A DNA stretch of 64,000 bases from Streptomyces rishiriensis (lineage in GTDB: Bacteria; Actinomycetota; Actinomycetes; Streptomycetales; Streptomycetaceae). The stretch lies in NCBI RefSeq assembly GCF_030815485.1, contig NZ_JAUSWV010000002.1, positions 1,550,001 to 1,614,000 on the forward strand, given 5' to 3'. Made by a program: the position numbers and the translations under genes. Shown piece after piece: positions 26,623 through 38,575 of this stretch. Positions within the stretch are counted from its first letter, which is position 1. Each line of letters opens with the position of its first letter. Below the pieces are notes generated by a model, which worked only from the letters and a program-made list of their open reading frames with translations, ran no database searches and was not told the DNA's origin.

Positions 26623-27642
26623 TCAGATCCCGTCCGGGTCCGCCCGGCCGAGGGCGGGCTTCGGCGCCGGCCCCGCCGTCATCAGATAGTCGGCCGCCGA
26701 CGTGTCCGTCACCAGGCTGGTGACGAGCCCGGAGCGGAGCACCGCGTCGATCGCGGCCGCCTTGCGCTGCCCGCCCGCGATCGCGACGACCTCGGGGACC
26801 CGGCGCAGCTGGTCGGTCTTGACGGTGATGCACCGCTCGCCCAGGTCCCGCCCGACCCGGCGGCCCTCGGCGTCGAAGAGGTGCGCGGACATCTCGGCGG
26901 CGACCCCGAGCGAGGCGTAGTGCGCCCGCTCCTCGTCGCTGAGCATGTCGTGCACCGTCGAGATGCCCGGCTCCCAGGAGCCGATGGAGACACAGGCGAC
27001 CGTCACTTTGTCGAAGTACTCGAAGGCGCGGGCGATCCCCGTCTGGTGACGCAGCGCGGCCGCGGTGGCCTCGTCCGGCAGCAGCATCGGCGCGTAGATG
27101 GGGTGCGCGTCGCCGCCGGACACCTGGGCGGCGCGGCGGACGGCCTCGACCGAGCCGCGCTCGGCGGTCCCGGCGTCGTAGACACCCGTCAGCTGCACGA
27201 CCGTGCACGGCGGCAGCCGGTCCAGCGCCGCCGCCATGTGGATCGTGGACCGGCCCCAGGCCAGTCCCAGTACGTCCCCCTCCTCGACCAGTTCGCCGAG
27301 CAGGTCGGCGGCCACTTCCCCCAGGTTCTCGGGGTCCGTCGCCTCCTCGGCCTCGGCCGGGGACTCGACCACGACGGCGTGCCTCAGGCCGTAGCGGGCG
27401 CGGAGCGCGTCCGAGCGCTCCGCGTCCAGCTCGGCCGGCACGCGGATCTCGATCCGTACGAGATCCCGTTCGAGGGCGGTCTCCAGGACCCGGGCCACTT
27501 TGAAGCGGCTGACGCCGAACTCCTCCGCGATCTGGATCTTGGACTTTCCCTCGAGGTAGAAGCGGCGGGCCATGGCCGCCGCCTGCACCAGCTCAGCGGG
27601 TCCCATCCGCATGGCTGACCGGCCCGCCGACATACCCGACAC
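26623..27642 (-). CDS. SorC/DeoR-type sugar-binding transcriptional regulator
   Basis: This 339-residue protein has an N-terminal helix-turn-helix (YLEGKSKIQIAEEFGVSRFKVARVLETA) and a SorC-type phosphosugar-binding domain. Its marks are GLAWGRSTIHMAAAL, TVVQLTGVYDAG and a C-terminal VVAIAGGQRKAAAIDAVLRSG. It resembles regulators of pentose or polyol use. It follows rpe on the same strand by 114 nt, so a pentose-phosphate effector is plausible. The GTG at 27642 is chosen because GAGGAG lies 6 nt upstream; a GTG at 27666 is in frame. Confidence 0.87.
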   Translation of the reverse strand: MSGMSAGRSAMRMGPAELVQAAAMARRFYLEGKSKIQIAEEFGVSRFKVARVLETALERDLVRIEIRVPAELDAERSDALRARYGLRHAVVVESPAEAEEATDPENLGEVAADLLGELVEEGDVLGLAWGRSTIHMAAALDRLPPCTVVQLTGVYDAGTAERGSVEAVRRAAQVSGGDAHPIYAPMLLPDEATAAALRHQTGIARAFEYFDKVTVACVSIGSWEPGISTVHDMLSDEERAHYASLGVAAEMSAHLFDAEGRRVGRDLGERCITVKTDQLRRVPEVVAIAGGQRKAAAIDAVLRSGLVTSLVTDTSAADYLMTAGPAPKPALGRADPDGI

Positions 27643-27756
27643 GGCGTTCTCCTCACTGCTGTTCACACTCTGGATACGCCGTTCATCCTCGCAGATCCGG
27701 CGCAGTTGATCAGCTCTGATGGGAGCCGTTCACATACCTGTCGGTAAGTGGTTGGT

Positions 27757-28443
27757 TCAGTGTCCACATGCCCAGGAGGCTCCGGCGGTCGCCGCCTCCG
27801 CCTGAGCCCGCAGCCCACGGACCGCCTGGGCCGGGTCGTCCGCCCCGTACACGGCCGAGCCTGCCACGAACACGTCCGCGCCCGCCTCGGCGCATCGCTC
27901 GATCGTCGAGGCCGAGACCCCGCCGTCGATCTGGAGCCACAGGTCGAGTCCGTGCTTGCTGATCAACTCGCGGGTGCGGCGGATCTTGGGGAGCATGATG
28001 TCGAGGAAGGACTGGCCTCCGAAGCCCGGTTCGACCGTCATGATCAGCAGCATGTCGAGTTCGGGCAGCAGGTCCTCGTACGGCTCGATGGGCGTCGCCG
28101 GCCTGAGCGCCATGGAGGCGCGGGCGCCCTTCGCCCGGATCTCGCGGGCGAGCCGCACGGGTGCGGCGGCCGCCTCGACGTGGAAGGTGACGGACGAGGC
28201 ACCCGCCTCGACGTACTGCGGGGCCCAGCGATCGGGGGCCTCGATCATCAGATGGCAGTCCAGCGGGGTGTCCGTCGCACGGGCCAGTGACTCTACGACC
28301 GGCACACCGAGCGTGAGGTTCGGGACGAAATGGTTGTCCATGACGTCGACGTGGAGCCAGTCGGCTCCGGCGACCGCCTTCGCCTCGTCCGCGAGGCGGG
28401 CGAAGTCGGCGGACAGGATGCTGGGGTTGATCTGCACGGCCAT
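27757..28443 (-). CDS. rpe: Ribulose-phosphate 3-epimerase
   Basis: Rpe interconverts ribulose 5-phosphate and xylulose 5-phosphate in the pentose phosphate pathway. The 228-residue TIM barrel shows all family motifs: [53 protein letters not shown] and [10 protein letters not shown]. The ATG at 28443 begins [10 protein letters not shown], the usual N-terminus; the open frame further upstream is not conserved-looking. A SorC-type regulator follows downstream. Confidence 0.96.
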   Translation of the reverse strand: MAVQINPSILSADFARLADEAKAVAGADWLHVDVMDNHFVPNLTLGVPVVESLARATDTPLDCHLMIEAPDRWAPQYVEAGASSVTFHVEAAAAPVRLAREIRAKGARASMALRPATPIEPYEDLLPELDMLLIMTVEPGFGGQSFLDIMLPKIRRTRELISKHGLDLWLQIDGGVSASTIERCAEAGADVFVAGSAVYGADDPAQAVRGLRAQAEAATAGASWACGH

Positions 28444-28604
28444 GACCCAAGCCTGCCATGCCCTGCGGGGGTTGCGGGCATCGGTCCGGTGGAGCGACCG
28501 TGGTACGTCGTCCGCGGGCCGGCTGCCGCTGTGCACGCGGCCTCCCGCGCTCCTGCGGGCGCGGGGCTTCACTCGGCAGCGGCCGTCGGGCTTCAGGGGT
28601 GGGC

Positions 28605-30749
28605 ATGACCGGTAACCGGGGTATCGCGCACCTCGTCTGCGGGCGGCGCGCGAAGTGGCTGGTGCTGGCCCTGTGGCTGGTGGTGCTGTTCCTGACGGCG
28701 CCCTTCGCCCAGAAGCTCACCGACGCCCAGGACAACGACGCGGCCTCCTGGCTGCCGGGGTCGGCGGAGTCCACCCAGGTGCTGGAGATCTCGCAGGACT
28801 TCCGGCCCGAGCAGATCCCCGCGGTCGTCGTCTACGCCCGTGACGGGGGCCTGACGGCCGCGGACCGGGTCCGGATCACGGAGGACGCGGCCCGGCTCGG
28901 ACAGCTCACCGACCACGGCATCCGCGGCGGCGAGACCCGCGGCCCGGTCTACGACCGTCCGGCCGACCCGCGGGCCGCGCAGATCTACGTGCCGATCACC
29001 ATGGACGAGCAGGGCTGGGAGCGCATCGCCCCGGCCGTCGACTCGATCCGTGACATCGTCGGCGACGGCGGCGCCGGCATGGCCGTGCACATCACCGGGC
29101 CCGGCGGCACCTCCGCGGACTTCTCCGAGGCCTTCGAGGGCATCGACTCGACCCTGCTGCTGGCGGCGTTGGGGGTGGTCGTCGTCATGCTCCTGATCAC
29201 CTACCGCAGTCCCACCCTCCTCGTCGTCCCGGTGCTCGCCGTGGTCGCCGCCCTGTTCACCGCGCAGGCCCTGATCTATTTCCTCGCCGAGCACGCGGGT
29301 CTGACGGTGAACGGCCAGAGCGCCGGCATCCTCACGGTGCTCGTGTTCGGCGCGGGCACGGACTACGCCCTGCTGCTGGTGGCCCGGTACCGGGAGGAGC
29401 TGCGCCGGCACGAGGACCGGCACGAGGCGATGGCGCTGGCGCTGCACCGCGCGGGCCCCGCCGTCCTGGCCTCCGGCGCCACGGTCGTCCTGAGCATGCT
29501 GATGCTGCTGGCCGCCGAGATGAACTCCACCCGGGGGCTGGGCCCGGTCGCGGCCATCGGCGTGGCGGTCGCGCTGCTCGCGATGACGACCCTCTTCCCG
29601 GCCCTGCTGGTGATCTGCGGCCGCTGGATCTTCTGGCCGGTGATCCCGCACTTCGGCTCCCCGGACCCGACCGAGCGCGGCGTCTGGGCGCGCACGGGCC
29701 GTGGCATCGCCCGCCGTCCGCGCACGGTCTGGGCCGTGACGGCGCTGGTCCTGGCGGTGTGCTCGCTCGGCCTGCTCCAGCTGCGCGCCGAGGGCATCGG
29801 CAACGCGGACGCCTTCACCGGCGAACCGGACTCGATCACGGGCCAGGAGGTGTCGGCGAAGTATTTCCCGGCGGGCAGCGGCGATCCGCTGGTCGTCATC
29901 GCCGACCAAGCGCGCGCCGGGCAGGTGAAACGGGCGGTCGCGGGGACGGAGGGCGTCGTGCCGACCTCCCTCGGTCTGCCGCCGGGCACGAAACCCGTCC
30001 ACGAGGGGCAGGTGCTGTTCGAGGCGACGATGACCGACCCGGCCGACAGCGAGGCCGCGAAGCAGACCGTGGAACGGGTCCGCGACGCCGTGCACCAGGT
30101 GCCCGACGCCGACGCCCGGGTGGGCGGCGGCACGGCGGCACTGCTCGACATGGACAAGGCGACCACCCACGACAACCTGCTGATCATCCCGCTGGTCCTG
30201 GCCGTGGTCCTGCTCATCCTCTGCGCCCTGCTGCGCGCCCTGATCGCCCCGCTGCTGCTGGTCGGGACGGTGATCCTGTCCTTCGCGGCGGCCCTTGGCC
30301 TCAGCGCGCTGGCGTTCCGCCACCTCTTCGACTACGCGGGCGAGTCGACGGACTTCCCGCTGTTCGTCTTCGTGTTCCTGGTGGCCCTGGGCATCGACTA
30401 CAACATCTTCCTGACCACCCGGATCCGCGAGGAGACCGCCCGCCAGGGCACCCGGCAGGGCGTGGTGACCGGCCTGGCGGCGACCGGCTCGGTGATCACC
30501 TCGGCGGGCCTGGTCCTGGCCGGCACCTTCGCCGCCCTCGCCACCCTGCCCATGGTCGCCTTCGCGGAGATCGGCTTCGCGGTGGCCCTGGGCGTCCTTC
30601 TGGACACCTTCGTCGTGCGGTCGGTGCTCGTCACCTCACTGTTCCTGGACATCGGACCGAAGATCTGGTGGCCGCACCGGTTGGCCCGGGAAGACCGCGT
30701 GAACCTGCGGAAACGCCCCGCACAGCCGGTGGAGGGCACCGAGACCTGA
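28605..30749 (+). CDS. MMPL-family (RND-type) membrane transporter
   Basis: This 714-residue membrane protein is built as two repeats of one helix, a large extracytoplasmic loop and five helices. The conserved MMPL helix-4 motifs are [20 protein letters not shown] (first repeat) and [18 protein letters not shown] (second repeat), with the proton-relay Asp-Tyr pair in each. Members export lipids or drugs, and the substrate here is unknown. The ATG at 28605 reads [18 protein letters not shown]. It is divergent from rpe, and argG follows 78 nt downstream. Confidence 0.9.
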   Translation: MTGNRGIAHLVCGRRAKWLVLALWLVVLFLTAPFAQKLTDAQDNDAASWLPGSAESTQVLEISQDFRPEQIPAVVVYARDGGLTAADRVRITEDAARLGQLTDHGIRGGETRGPVYDRPADPRAAQIYVPITMDEQGWERIAPAVDSIRDIVGDGGAGMAVHITGPGGTSADFSEAFEGIDSTLLLAALGVVVVMLLITYRSPTLLVVPVLAVVAALFTAQALIYFLAEHAGLTVNGQSAGILTVLVFGAGTDYALLLVARYREELRRHEDRHEAMALALHRAGPAVLASGATVVLSMLMLLAAEMNSTRGLGPVAAIGVAVALLAMTTLFPALLVICGRWIFWPVIPHFGSPDPTERGVWARTGRGIARRPRTVWAVTALVLAVCSLGLLQLRAEGIGNADAFTGEPDSITGQEVSAKYFPAGSGDPLVVIADQARAGQVKRAVAGTEGVVPTSLGLPPGTKPVHEGQVLFEATMTDPADSEAAKQTVERVRDAVHQVPDADARVGGGTAALLDMDKATTHDNLLIIPLVLAVVLLILCALLRALIAPLLLVGTVILSFAAALGLSALAFRHLFDYAGESTDFPLFVFVFLVALGIDYNIFLTTRIREETARQGTRQGVVTGLAATGSVITSAGLVLAGTFAALATLPMVAFAEIGFAVALGVLLDTFVVRSVLVTSLFLDIGPKIWWPHRLAREDRVNLRKRPAQPVEGTET

Positions 30750-30792
30750 CAGCCCTCACGGTCGGCGGGACGACGGCCTCGACAGCCGGGCT

Positions 30793-32282
<1,490 letters not shown>

Positions 32283-32303
32283 CCCCCGCGAGGGCACCAG
32301 CCC

Positions 32304-32352
32304 ATGAGGAAGGCCGGCCCCACGCCGTCGACGTGGGGCCGGCCTTCCTCAT
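32304..32352. terminator. Bidirectional terminator between argG and rsmB
   Basis: A perfect inverted repeat with 21-bp arms (32304-32324 and 32332-32352, left arm beginning ATGAGGAAGGCCGGCC) and a 7-nt loop lies between the convergent argG and rsmB stops. There is no strong U tract, as is usual in Streptomyces. Confidence 0.9.
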
Positions 32353-32374
32353 GCACGCGGCAGCCGGGCGGGAC

Positions 32375-33802
32375 TCAGCCGGTCTTCCTGATCAGCGCCA
32401 GATACATGGCGTCGGTCCCGTGCAGATGCGGCCACAGCTGGACGTCGGGCCCGTCCCCCAGCTCCGGTACGCCCGGCAGCAACGGGCGCGCGTCGATCAG
32501 CTCGGCCTCCGGGAACTGCTTGAGGACGTCGGAGACGACCGCCCGGGTCTCGGCGAGGTGCGGCGAACAGGTGGCGTACCCGACGACGCCCCCGACCCGC
32601 ACGGACTCCAGCGCGGTCCGCAACAGCCCGCGCTGGAGCGGCCCGAAGCCGTCGAGGTCCTCCGGCCTGCGCCGCCAGCGCGCCTCGGGCCGCCGCCGCA
32701 GAGCGCCGAGGCCGGTGCAGGGCACGTCCATCAGCACCCGGTCGAAGGAGCCGGGCCGCCACGGCGGCCGGGTCCCGTCGGCGGCGATGACCTGGTAGGG
32801 CCCGGGGTTGCCGGCCAGCGCCCTGGCGACGAGCCCCGCGCGGTGCGGCTGCTTCTCGGAGGCGAGCAGCGCGGCCCCCCGCCCGGCGGCGAGGGCGGCC
32901 AGCAGCGCGGCCTTGCCACCGGGGCCGGCGCACCCGTCCAGCCACAACGCGTCGGACCCGTCGAGCGGCGCGTTGGCCAGCGCGAGCGCCACCAGCTGAC
33001 TGCCCTCGTCCTGCACCCCTGCCCGCCCGTCCCGTACGGCGTCGATGGCCCCGGGCTCACCGCCCTCGGTGAGCCGCACGGCGTACGGCGACCAGCGGCC
33101 GGCGACCGAGGCCTCCTCCCGGAGCAGCTCCTCGGTGGTGGACCGCCCGGGCCGGGCGACGAGCGTCACCTCGGGTCGCTCGTTGTCCGCCGCCAGCAGC
33201 TCCTCGATGCCGGCCCGTCCGCCGCCGAGGGAGTCCCACAGCGCGGACACCACCCAGCGCGGGTGCGAGTGGACGACGGCGAGGTGGTCCTCGGGATCGT
33301 CGTCGTAGGGCGGAGCGACCTTGTCGAGCCACTCGTCGAGATCGTGCGCCGCGACCTTGCGCAGCACGGCGTTGACGAACTTGGCGCGTCCGTCGCCGAG
33401 CACGACCCGGGCGAGCTCGACGGAGGCGGACACGGCCGCATGGGTCGGGATACGTGTTCCGAGCAGCTGGTGCACGCCGAGACTCAGCACGTCGAGGACC
33501 GGCGGATCGACCTCGCGCAGCGGCCGGTCGACGCACGCGGAGATGACGGCGTCGTACGTCCCCTGCCGGCGCAGCGTCCCGTAGACCAGCTCGGTGGCGA
33601 GGGCCGCGTCCCGTCCGTCGAACTTGTCGGGTCCCTCCTTCTCACGCGCCTTGCGCAGCAGCGGCGGCAGCACGAGGTTGGCGTACGCGTCCCGCTCGTC
33701 CACGGCCCGCAGCGCCTCGAAGGCGAGGATGCGGACGGGGTCCTTCTGAGGCCGGCGGTAGGGCTTGCCCGGCTTGCGGGAACGGTGGGGCTGGTCGCTC
33801 AC
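32375..33802 (-). CDS. rsmB: 16S rRNA (cytosine-5) methyltransferase RsmB
   Basis: RsmB (Fmu) methylates C967 of 16S rRNA with S-adenosylmethionine. The 475-residue product has an N-terminal NusB-like RNA-binding domain (about residues 20-150; ILAFEALRAVDERDAYANLVLPPLL) and a C-terminal Rossmann methyltransferase. SAM motif LDGCAGPGGKAALLA is followed by the double-cysteine active site: MDVPCTGLGALRR and YATCSPHLAET. The GTG at 33802 (MSDQPHRSRKPGK) follows CCGGAG. It is downstream of fmt on the same strand, with a hairpin in between. Confidence 0.93.
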   Translation of the reverse strand: MSDQPHRSRKPGKPYRRPQKDPVRILAFEALRAVDERDAYANLVLPPLLRKAREKEGPDKFDGRDAALATELVYGTLRRQGTYDAVISACVDRPLREVDPPVLDVLSLGVHQLLGTRIPTHAAVSASVELARVVLGDGRAKFVNAVLRKVAAHDLDEWLDKVAPPYDDDPEDHLAVVHSHPRWVVSALWDSLGGGRAGIEELLAADNERPEVTLVARPGRSTTEELLREEASVAGRWSPYAVRLTEGGEPGAIDAVRDGRAGVQDEGSQLVALALANAPLDGSDALWLDGCAGPGGKAALLAALAAGRGAALLASEKQPHRAGLVARALAGNPGPYQVIAADGTRPPWRPGSFDRVLMDVPCTGLGALRRRPEARWRRRPEDLDGFGPLQRGLLRTALESVRVGGVVGYATCSPHLAETRAVVSDVLKQFPEAELIDARPLLPGVPELGDGPDVQLWPHLHGTDAMYLALIRKTG

Positions 33803-33920
33803 GAAAAGGTGCTCCGGATTGCAGGAGAGAAACGGGAGGGGGAGAACGAGGGGCCGACGGGAGGAGGAAAGGTGCGTCCAGCGTACGTCGGTGACTACAC
33901 CGGGGATGCCGGCTGACGAG

Positions 33921-33945
33921 GTCTGCGGGCCGACGGCCCGCAGAC
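33921..33945 (-). terminator. Hairpin between fmt and rsmB
   Basis: A perfect 11-bp inverted repeat GTCTGCGGGCC-gac-GGCCCGCAGAC lies in the 229-nt gap between fmt (stop 34032) and rsmB (start 33802). It may end or attenuate fmt transcripts. Next to it are imperfect tandem copies of CCGGGGGCACGC (about 33946-33990). Nothing else is evident in the gap. Confidence 0.6.
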
Positions 33946-34031
33946 CGGGGGCACGCAGACCCGGGGGCACGCGAACCGGGGCGCGTACCGGGGACGGTGG
34001 TCACGGGCCGGGCGGGGGTCGTGCAGGAGCG

Positions 34032-34964
34032 TTACGCCCCGACTGTCTCCCCGTCCCCGATCCGGGCGCCCCGGGCCCAGTCGGCGGCCCGCATCGGCTT
34101 CTTGCCCTGCGCCTGCACCCACAGCAGCTCCACCGCGTACGAGCCGGTGCCGACGTGCACGCTGTTCTTGCCGACGAGGAGCGCGCCCGGAGCGAGATCG
34201 GTCCGCTCGGGAACCGGCTGCACCTGGATGAGCTTGAGCCGCTCCCCGCGGAAGATGGTCCAGGCGCCGGGGGCGGGGGTGCAGCCGCGCACGACCCGGT
34301 CGACCCGCAGAGCCGGGGTGGCCCAGTCGACCCGCGCGTCCTCGACGGTGATCTTCGGCGCGAGGGTGATCCCGTCACCCGGCTGCGGCACGGCCTTCAC
34401 CGTGCCGTCCTCGATGCCGTCCATGGTCGCGGCGAGCAGCCCGCTGCCGGCGAAGGCCAGCCGGGTGAGCAGGTCACCGCTGGTGTCGGTGGGCCGGATC
34501 TCCTCGGTGACCGTGCCGTACACCGGCCCCGAGTCGAGTCCCTCCTCGATGAGGAAGGTGGAGGCGCCGGTGATCTCGTCCCCCGCCATGATGGCGTGCT
34601 GGACAGGGGCGGCTCCGCGCCAGGCGGGCAGCAGCGAGAAGTGCAGGTTGACCCAGCCATGGGCCGGGATGTCCAGCGCGACCCGCGGCAGCAGCGCGCC
34701 GTAGGCCACGACGGGACAGCAGTCCGGCGCGATCTGCCGCAGCCGCTCCAGGAACTCCGGATCACGGGGCTTCGCGGGCCGCAGCACTTCGATGCCCGCC
34801 TCCTCGGCGCGCTGGGCGACGGGAGAAGCGACCAGCCTCCGCCCCCGCCCGGCCGGCGCGTCGGGCCGCGTGACGACGGCGGCCACCTCGTGCCGCCCGG
34901 AGGCGATCAGAGCGTCCAGGGCGGGAACGGCGACCTCGGGTGTACCGGCGAAGACGAGCTTCAT
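34032..34964 (-). CDS. fmt: Methionyl-tRNA formyltransferase
   Basis: Fmt formylates initiator methionyl-tRNA using 10-formyl-tetrahydrofolate. The 310-residue product has the N-terminal start [19 protein letters not shown], the catalytic motif [21 protein letters not shown] (Asn-His, then the SLLP loop), [17 protein letters not shown], and a C-terminal tRNA-binding barrel (about residues 205-310). The ATG at 34964 is the standard N-terminus. It is divergent from an HTH protein gene and is followed by rsmB. Confidence 0.96.
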   Translation of the reverse strand: MKLVFAGTPEVAVPALDALIASGRHEVAAVVTRPDAPAGRGRRLVASPVAQRAEEAGIEVLRPAKPRDPEFLERLRQIAPDCCPVVAYGALLPRVALDIPAHGWVNLHFSLLPAWRGAAPVQHAIMAGDEITGASTFLIEEGLDSGPVYGTVTEEIRPTDTSGDLLTRLAFAGSGLLAATMDGIEDGTVKAVPQPGDGITLAPKITVEDARVDWATPALRVDRVVRGCTPAPGAWTIFRGERLKLIQVQPVPERTDLAPGALLVGKNSVHVGTGSYAVELLWVQAQGKKPMRAADWARGARIGDGETVGA

Positions 34965-35113
34965 GAGTGGGCGGGGCCTCTCGGGCGGGACGGACGACGG
35001 GCGACGCACAAGTTTATGTCGCCGACCCGTCCGGCCGCCGACGGGTGGGACGCCCCCTGAGCCGACGGCCCCCGGGGGGCGTACGCATATGCCCATACGC
35101 CCCCACACCGTGA

Positions 35114-35788
<675 letters not shown>

Positions 35789-35834
35789 CGCACCGCGTCC
35801 GCCCAGGGCAATTCCCCAGCCCGTCTCCCCCATC

Positions 35835-35865
35835 CTGCCCTCTCGGCCCCCGCCCGAGAGGGCAG
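35835..35865. terminator. Hairpin terminator, copy 1
   Basis: CTGCCCTCTCGG-N7-CCGAGAGGGCAG is a perfect 12-bp stem between the convergent HTH gene and priA. An almost identical hairpin lies 142 bp further on, and the flanking sequence (CACACCCGGCCCACC, then CACCACCGCC) is repeated too. Confidence 0.8.
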
Positions 35866-35976
35866 CCGCACACCCGGCCCACCATGACCCCACCACCGCC
35901 CATCGCCCCACACCCGACGCAACGGCTCACACACCCCGACCCACCCAGCACCTCACCCCCCAACCCGCCTTCCCCC

Positions 35977-36007
35977 CTGCCCTCTCGGCCCCCGACCGAG
36001 AGGGCAG
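35977..36007. terminator. Hairpin terminator, copy 2
   Basis: This is the same 12-bp stem as the hairpin 142 bp upstream, with one base changed in the 7-nt loop. It is followed by the same CACACCCGGCCCACC flank, 53 nt from the priA stop. It serves priA (minus strand), the HTH gene, or both. The duplication covers roughly 75-100 bp. Confidence 0.8.
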
Positions 36008-36059
36008 TCCCACACCCGGCCCACCTCCACCCCACCACCGCGCAACCGCCCATCGTGCC

Positions 36060-38213
36060 TCAGCCGATGTCCGGGGGATCGATCCGCACCCGCACGGGCT
36101 CCTCGCCGCCCCGAGCCATCCGAGCCGCCTGTGCCGTCTTCAGGGCGGCCGCCAGCGCGGCGCCCCTCCCGGGCGGCACCCGGAGCAGCGCCCGCTCCCA
36201 CTCCTCCCCGGGTGGCGGCGCTCCCGGGCGCCGGGGCTGCCCCGGCGGGCCGGCCGGCACCGGAACCGGCCCCAGCAGCTCTGCCTCCGGCGGCAGTCGG
36301 ACGGCCTCCAGGAACGCGGTCAGGGCCTCCCCCGTCCCCGACACCGCCGCCATCCGGGACACCGGCGGAAAACCCAGCTCGGCCCGCTCGGCCAGCTCTC
36401 GCACCGCGTGCCCCACGGGGTCCCATCGCACCAGCGCCTGCACGGGCCGCAGGGTCGGCTCGGCGACGACGACCACGGTTCCGCCCTCCCCCGACGGCCT
36501 GACGAGCGCGGCGGCCGCGATCCAGCGGCGCAGCGCGTCCTCCCCGGCCCTCAGGTCGGGCCGTCCGAGCATGGCCCAGCCGTCCAGCAGCAGCGCGGCC
36601 GCGTAACCGCCCTCGGCGACCGGCTCGGCCCCGGGCGTGGACACGACGAGCGCGGGTGTCCCCGGCACGGTGTCCAGCACCTGCTCCCGCCCGGACGTCC
36701 GCACCGGCACGGCGGGAAACGCCCGCCCCAGCTCCTCGGCGGTCCGCCGTGCCCCCACGACCTGCGCCCGCAACCGGAACGAGCCGCACTCCGGACAGTG
36801 CCAGGCGCTCTCCTCACGTCCGCACCACCCGCACCACAGGGCACCGCCGTCCCGCGCCTCCAGCGGCCCGGAGCAGTGCCGGCAGCGGGCGGCGGCCCGG
36901 CACTGCGCGCACGCCATCCGCGGCACATAGCCCCGTCGGGGCACCTGCACGAGCACCGGCCCGTGCCGCAGGCCCTCCCGGACGGCCTGCCATGCCAGGC
37001 TGGGCAGCCGGGCGGCGCGGGCCGCCTCGTCCCGGGCGAGGTCCTGGTCGCCCACGGTGCGCACGAGCGGAGCGCTGTGCCGCACCTGCTCGCGTGCGGC
37101 GACCAGCGGCCGCGCCCAGCCGCTCTCGACGAGCTGCGCGCCCTCCACGGTGCAGCTCCAACCCCCCACCAGAAAACCGCACTTGTCCTGCGCGGCCCGC
37201 AGCAGCAGCACCTCTCGCGCATGGGGCTGCGGCGCGTGCAGCTCGCTGTGGCTGTCGTCGCCGTCGTCCCAGAGCGCGACCAGCCCGAGGTCCTGGACCG
37301 GCGCGAACATCGCGGCACGCGTCCCGACGACGGCCCGCACGGAACCCCGCCGTACGGCGAGCCACTCCCGGTACCGCTTCTCGGGGCCGGCGTCCGCGGT
37401 GAGCAGCGCGTGCCGCCCCTGGCCCAGCAGCGCCGTCAACGCGGCGTCGACCCGTGCGGCGGCCCGCCCGTCGGGTACGACGACCAGTGCCCCGCGCCCG
37501 GAGGCGAGCGTCGCGGCGACGGCCCGCGCCAGCTCCTCGCTCCACTCGGGGCCGGGCAGCGCGTTCCACACCGCCCGGGGTGCGCCACCGGAGGCGAGCG
37601 ACTCGAGGAACGCGCTCCCTCGCTCGTAGCGCCCCCAGGTCCCGGCCTCCGGCGCCGCGGGCGGCGGCAGCGGCGCCGGGGAGGGCCGCTGCTCGGCACG
37701 CGCGTTGCGCGGCGGCACGGCCAGTTGAAGAACGTCGGCCAGGCTCCCGGCGTACCGATCGGCGACGGCCCGCGCCAGTCCCAGCAGCTCCTCGCTCAGC
37801 ACCGGCTCGGGCGACACCACCTGCGCGAGCGCCGCGAGCGGCCCGGAGTAGTCCGACGCGGCGAGCCGCTCGACGAGGAACCCGTCGATGAGCCCCCCGC
37901 CCTCGCGCCGCCCTTCCCGCACCCGGCCGCGGCCGGCCCCGAACCGCACCCGCACCCGCACCCCGGGCCGGGCGTCGGCGTCCAGCTCGGCCGGTACCGC
38001 GTAGTCGAAGTACCGGTCCAGATGCAGTACGCCTTTGTCGACGAGCACCCGCGCGACCGGCAACTCCTCGGCCAGTGCGGCCCCCCGCCAGGTCCGGGGC
38101 TTGGCCCGCGGCGCCTTGGCCTGCCGCACGCTCTCCCGGATCAGCGCGAGCTGCTCGGGCGGCGCGCCCTCCGAGGCCGCACCGCCGTCCCCCTGCCCGT
38201 TCTCGCTGCTCAC
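36060..38213 (-). CDS. priA: PriA-like primosomal protein N' with degenerate helicase motifs
   Basis: This 717-residue protein has the PriA layout. The N-terminal DNA-binding domain (ARVLVDKGVLHLDRYFDYAVP) is followed by a helicase-like core and an eight-cysteine zinc region at about residues 433-474 (CAQC, CRHC, CGWC, CPEC). The Walker A position reads ALPGPEWSEEL, with no GKT, and the DEAH box is replaced by WDDGDDSHSE, so ATPase activity is not expected. This loss is typical of actinobacterial PriA. It probably acts as a structural replication-restart factor. The GTG at 38213 has no clear ribosome-binding site; a TAAAAA stretch lies 8 nt upstream. Confidence 0.88.
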   Translation of the reverse strand: MSSENGQGDGGAASEGAPPEQLALIRESVRQAKAPRAKPRTWRGAALAEELPVARVLVDKGVLHLDRYFDYAVPAELDADARPGVRVRVRFGAGRGRVREGRREGGGLIDGFLVERLAASDYSGPLAALAQVVSPEPVLSEELLGLARAVADRYAGSLADVLQLAVPPRNARAEQRPSPAPLPPPAAPEAGTWGRYERGSAFLESLASGGAPRAVWNALPGPEWSEELARAVAATLASGRGALVVVPDGRAAARVDAALTALLGQGRHALLTADAGPEKRYREWLAVRRGSVRAVVGTRAAMFAPVQDLGLVALWDDGDDSHSELHAPQPHAREVLLLRAAQDKCGFLVGGWSCTVEGAQLVESGWARPLVAAREQVRHSAPLVRTVGDQDLARDEAARAARLPSLAWQAVREGLRHGPVLVQVPRRGYVPRMACAQCRAAARCRHCSGPLEARDGGALWCGWCGREESAWHCPECGSFRLRAQVVGARRTAEELGRAFPAVPVRTSGREQVLDTVPGTPALVVSTPGAEPVAEGGYAAALLLDGWAMLGRPDLRAGEDALRRWIAAAALVRPSGEGGTVVVVAEPTLRPVQALVRWDPVGHAVRELAERAELGFPPVSRMAAVSGTGEALTAFLEAVRLPPEAELLGPVPVPAGPPGQPRRPGAPPPGEEWERALLRVPPGRGAALAAALKTAQAARMARGGEEPVRVRIDPPDIG

Positions 38214-38518
38214 GCTTGCATTTTTACCAAACGCCACTGACAACGGTCCTTCCGCCGAAGCTCTGCTCCCCTTGCGGCGCCGCGGGCGCGTGGACGGACC
38301 CGTGACCGTTCGAGACGCCGCCCGGCGACTTCCCGCCGTCGTCTCGTGACACACCACGTCCGGTTCCCGGCCGTGCCGGACGTGATCCTGAGCCCTGAGG
38401 GGCTACCCCCGGCCCGGCGCGGGGGTCGCCCTCCAGAACCCCTTGCCTCACCGTGCCAGACCTGCGAACGCCCTCGGACAGAGGGGCTGCCCGCGGCACC
38501 GGCCCGCGCAAACGCCGA
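38214..38518. other. Intergenic region upstream of priA, no gene seen
   Basis: About 305 nt between the metK terminator and the priA start. No coding frame with Streptomyces-like codon use, tRNA or known RNA motif is visible. The priA-proximal end contains TTGTCA and TAAAAA on the minus strand, but spaced only 11 nt apart, so no promoter can be called. Confidence 0.5.
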
Positions 38519-38546
38519 GGCCCGGCCTCCCTGAGGAGGCCGGGCC
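38519..38546 (-). terminator. metK terminator
   Basis: GGCCCGGCCTCC-ctga-GGAGGCCGGGCC is a perfect 12-bp stem with a tetraloop, 30 nt beyond the metK stop. Confidence 0.85.
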
Positions 38547-38575
38547 CACGCGTCGTTCGAGGAAGACCTGCAGAC

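Noticed and set aside
32333..33916. Long plus-strand open frame opposite rsmB, and similar ones opposite priA, metK, coaBC and guaB1
   Set aside because: These are antisense shadows of genes with clear family motifs. The shadow products show low-complexity composition and no plausible starts.
33940..33995. Imperfect GGGGGCACGC repeats between fmt and rsmB
   Set aside because: Only two to three short degenerate copies are present. They are likely slippage in G/C-rich intergenic DNA and not a functional element.
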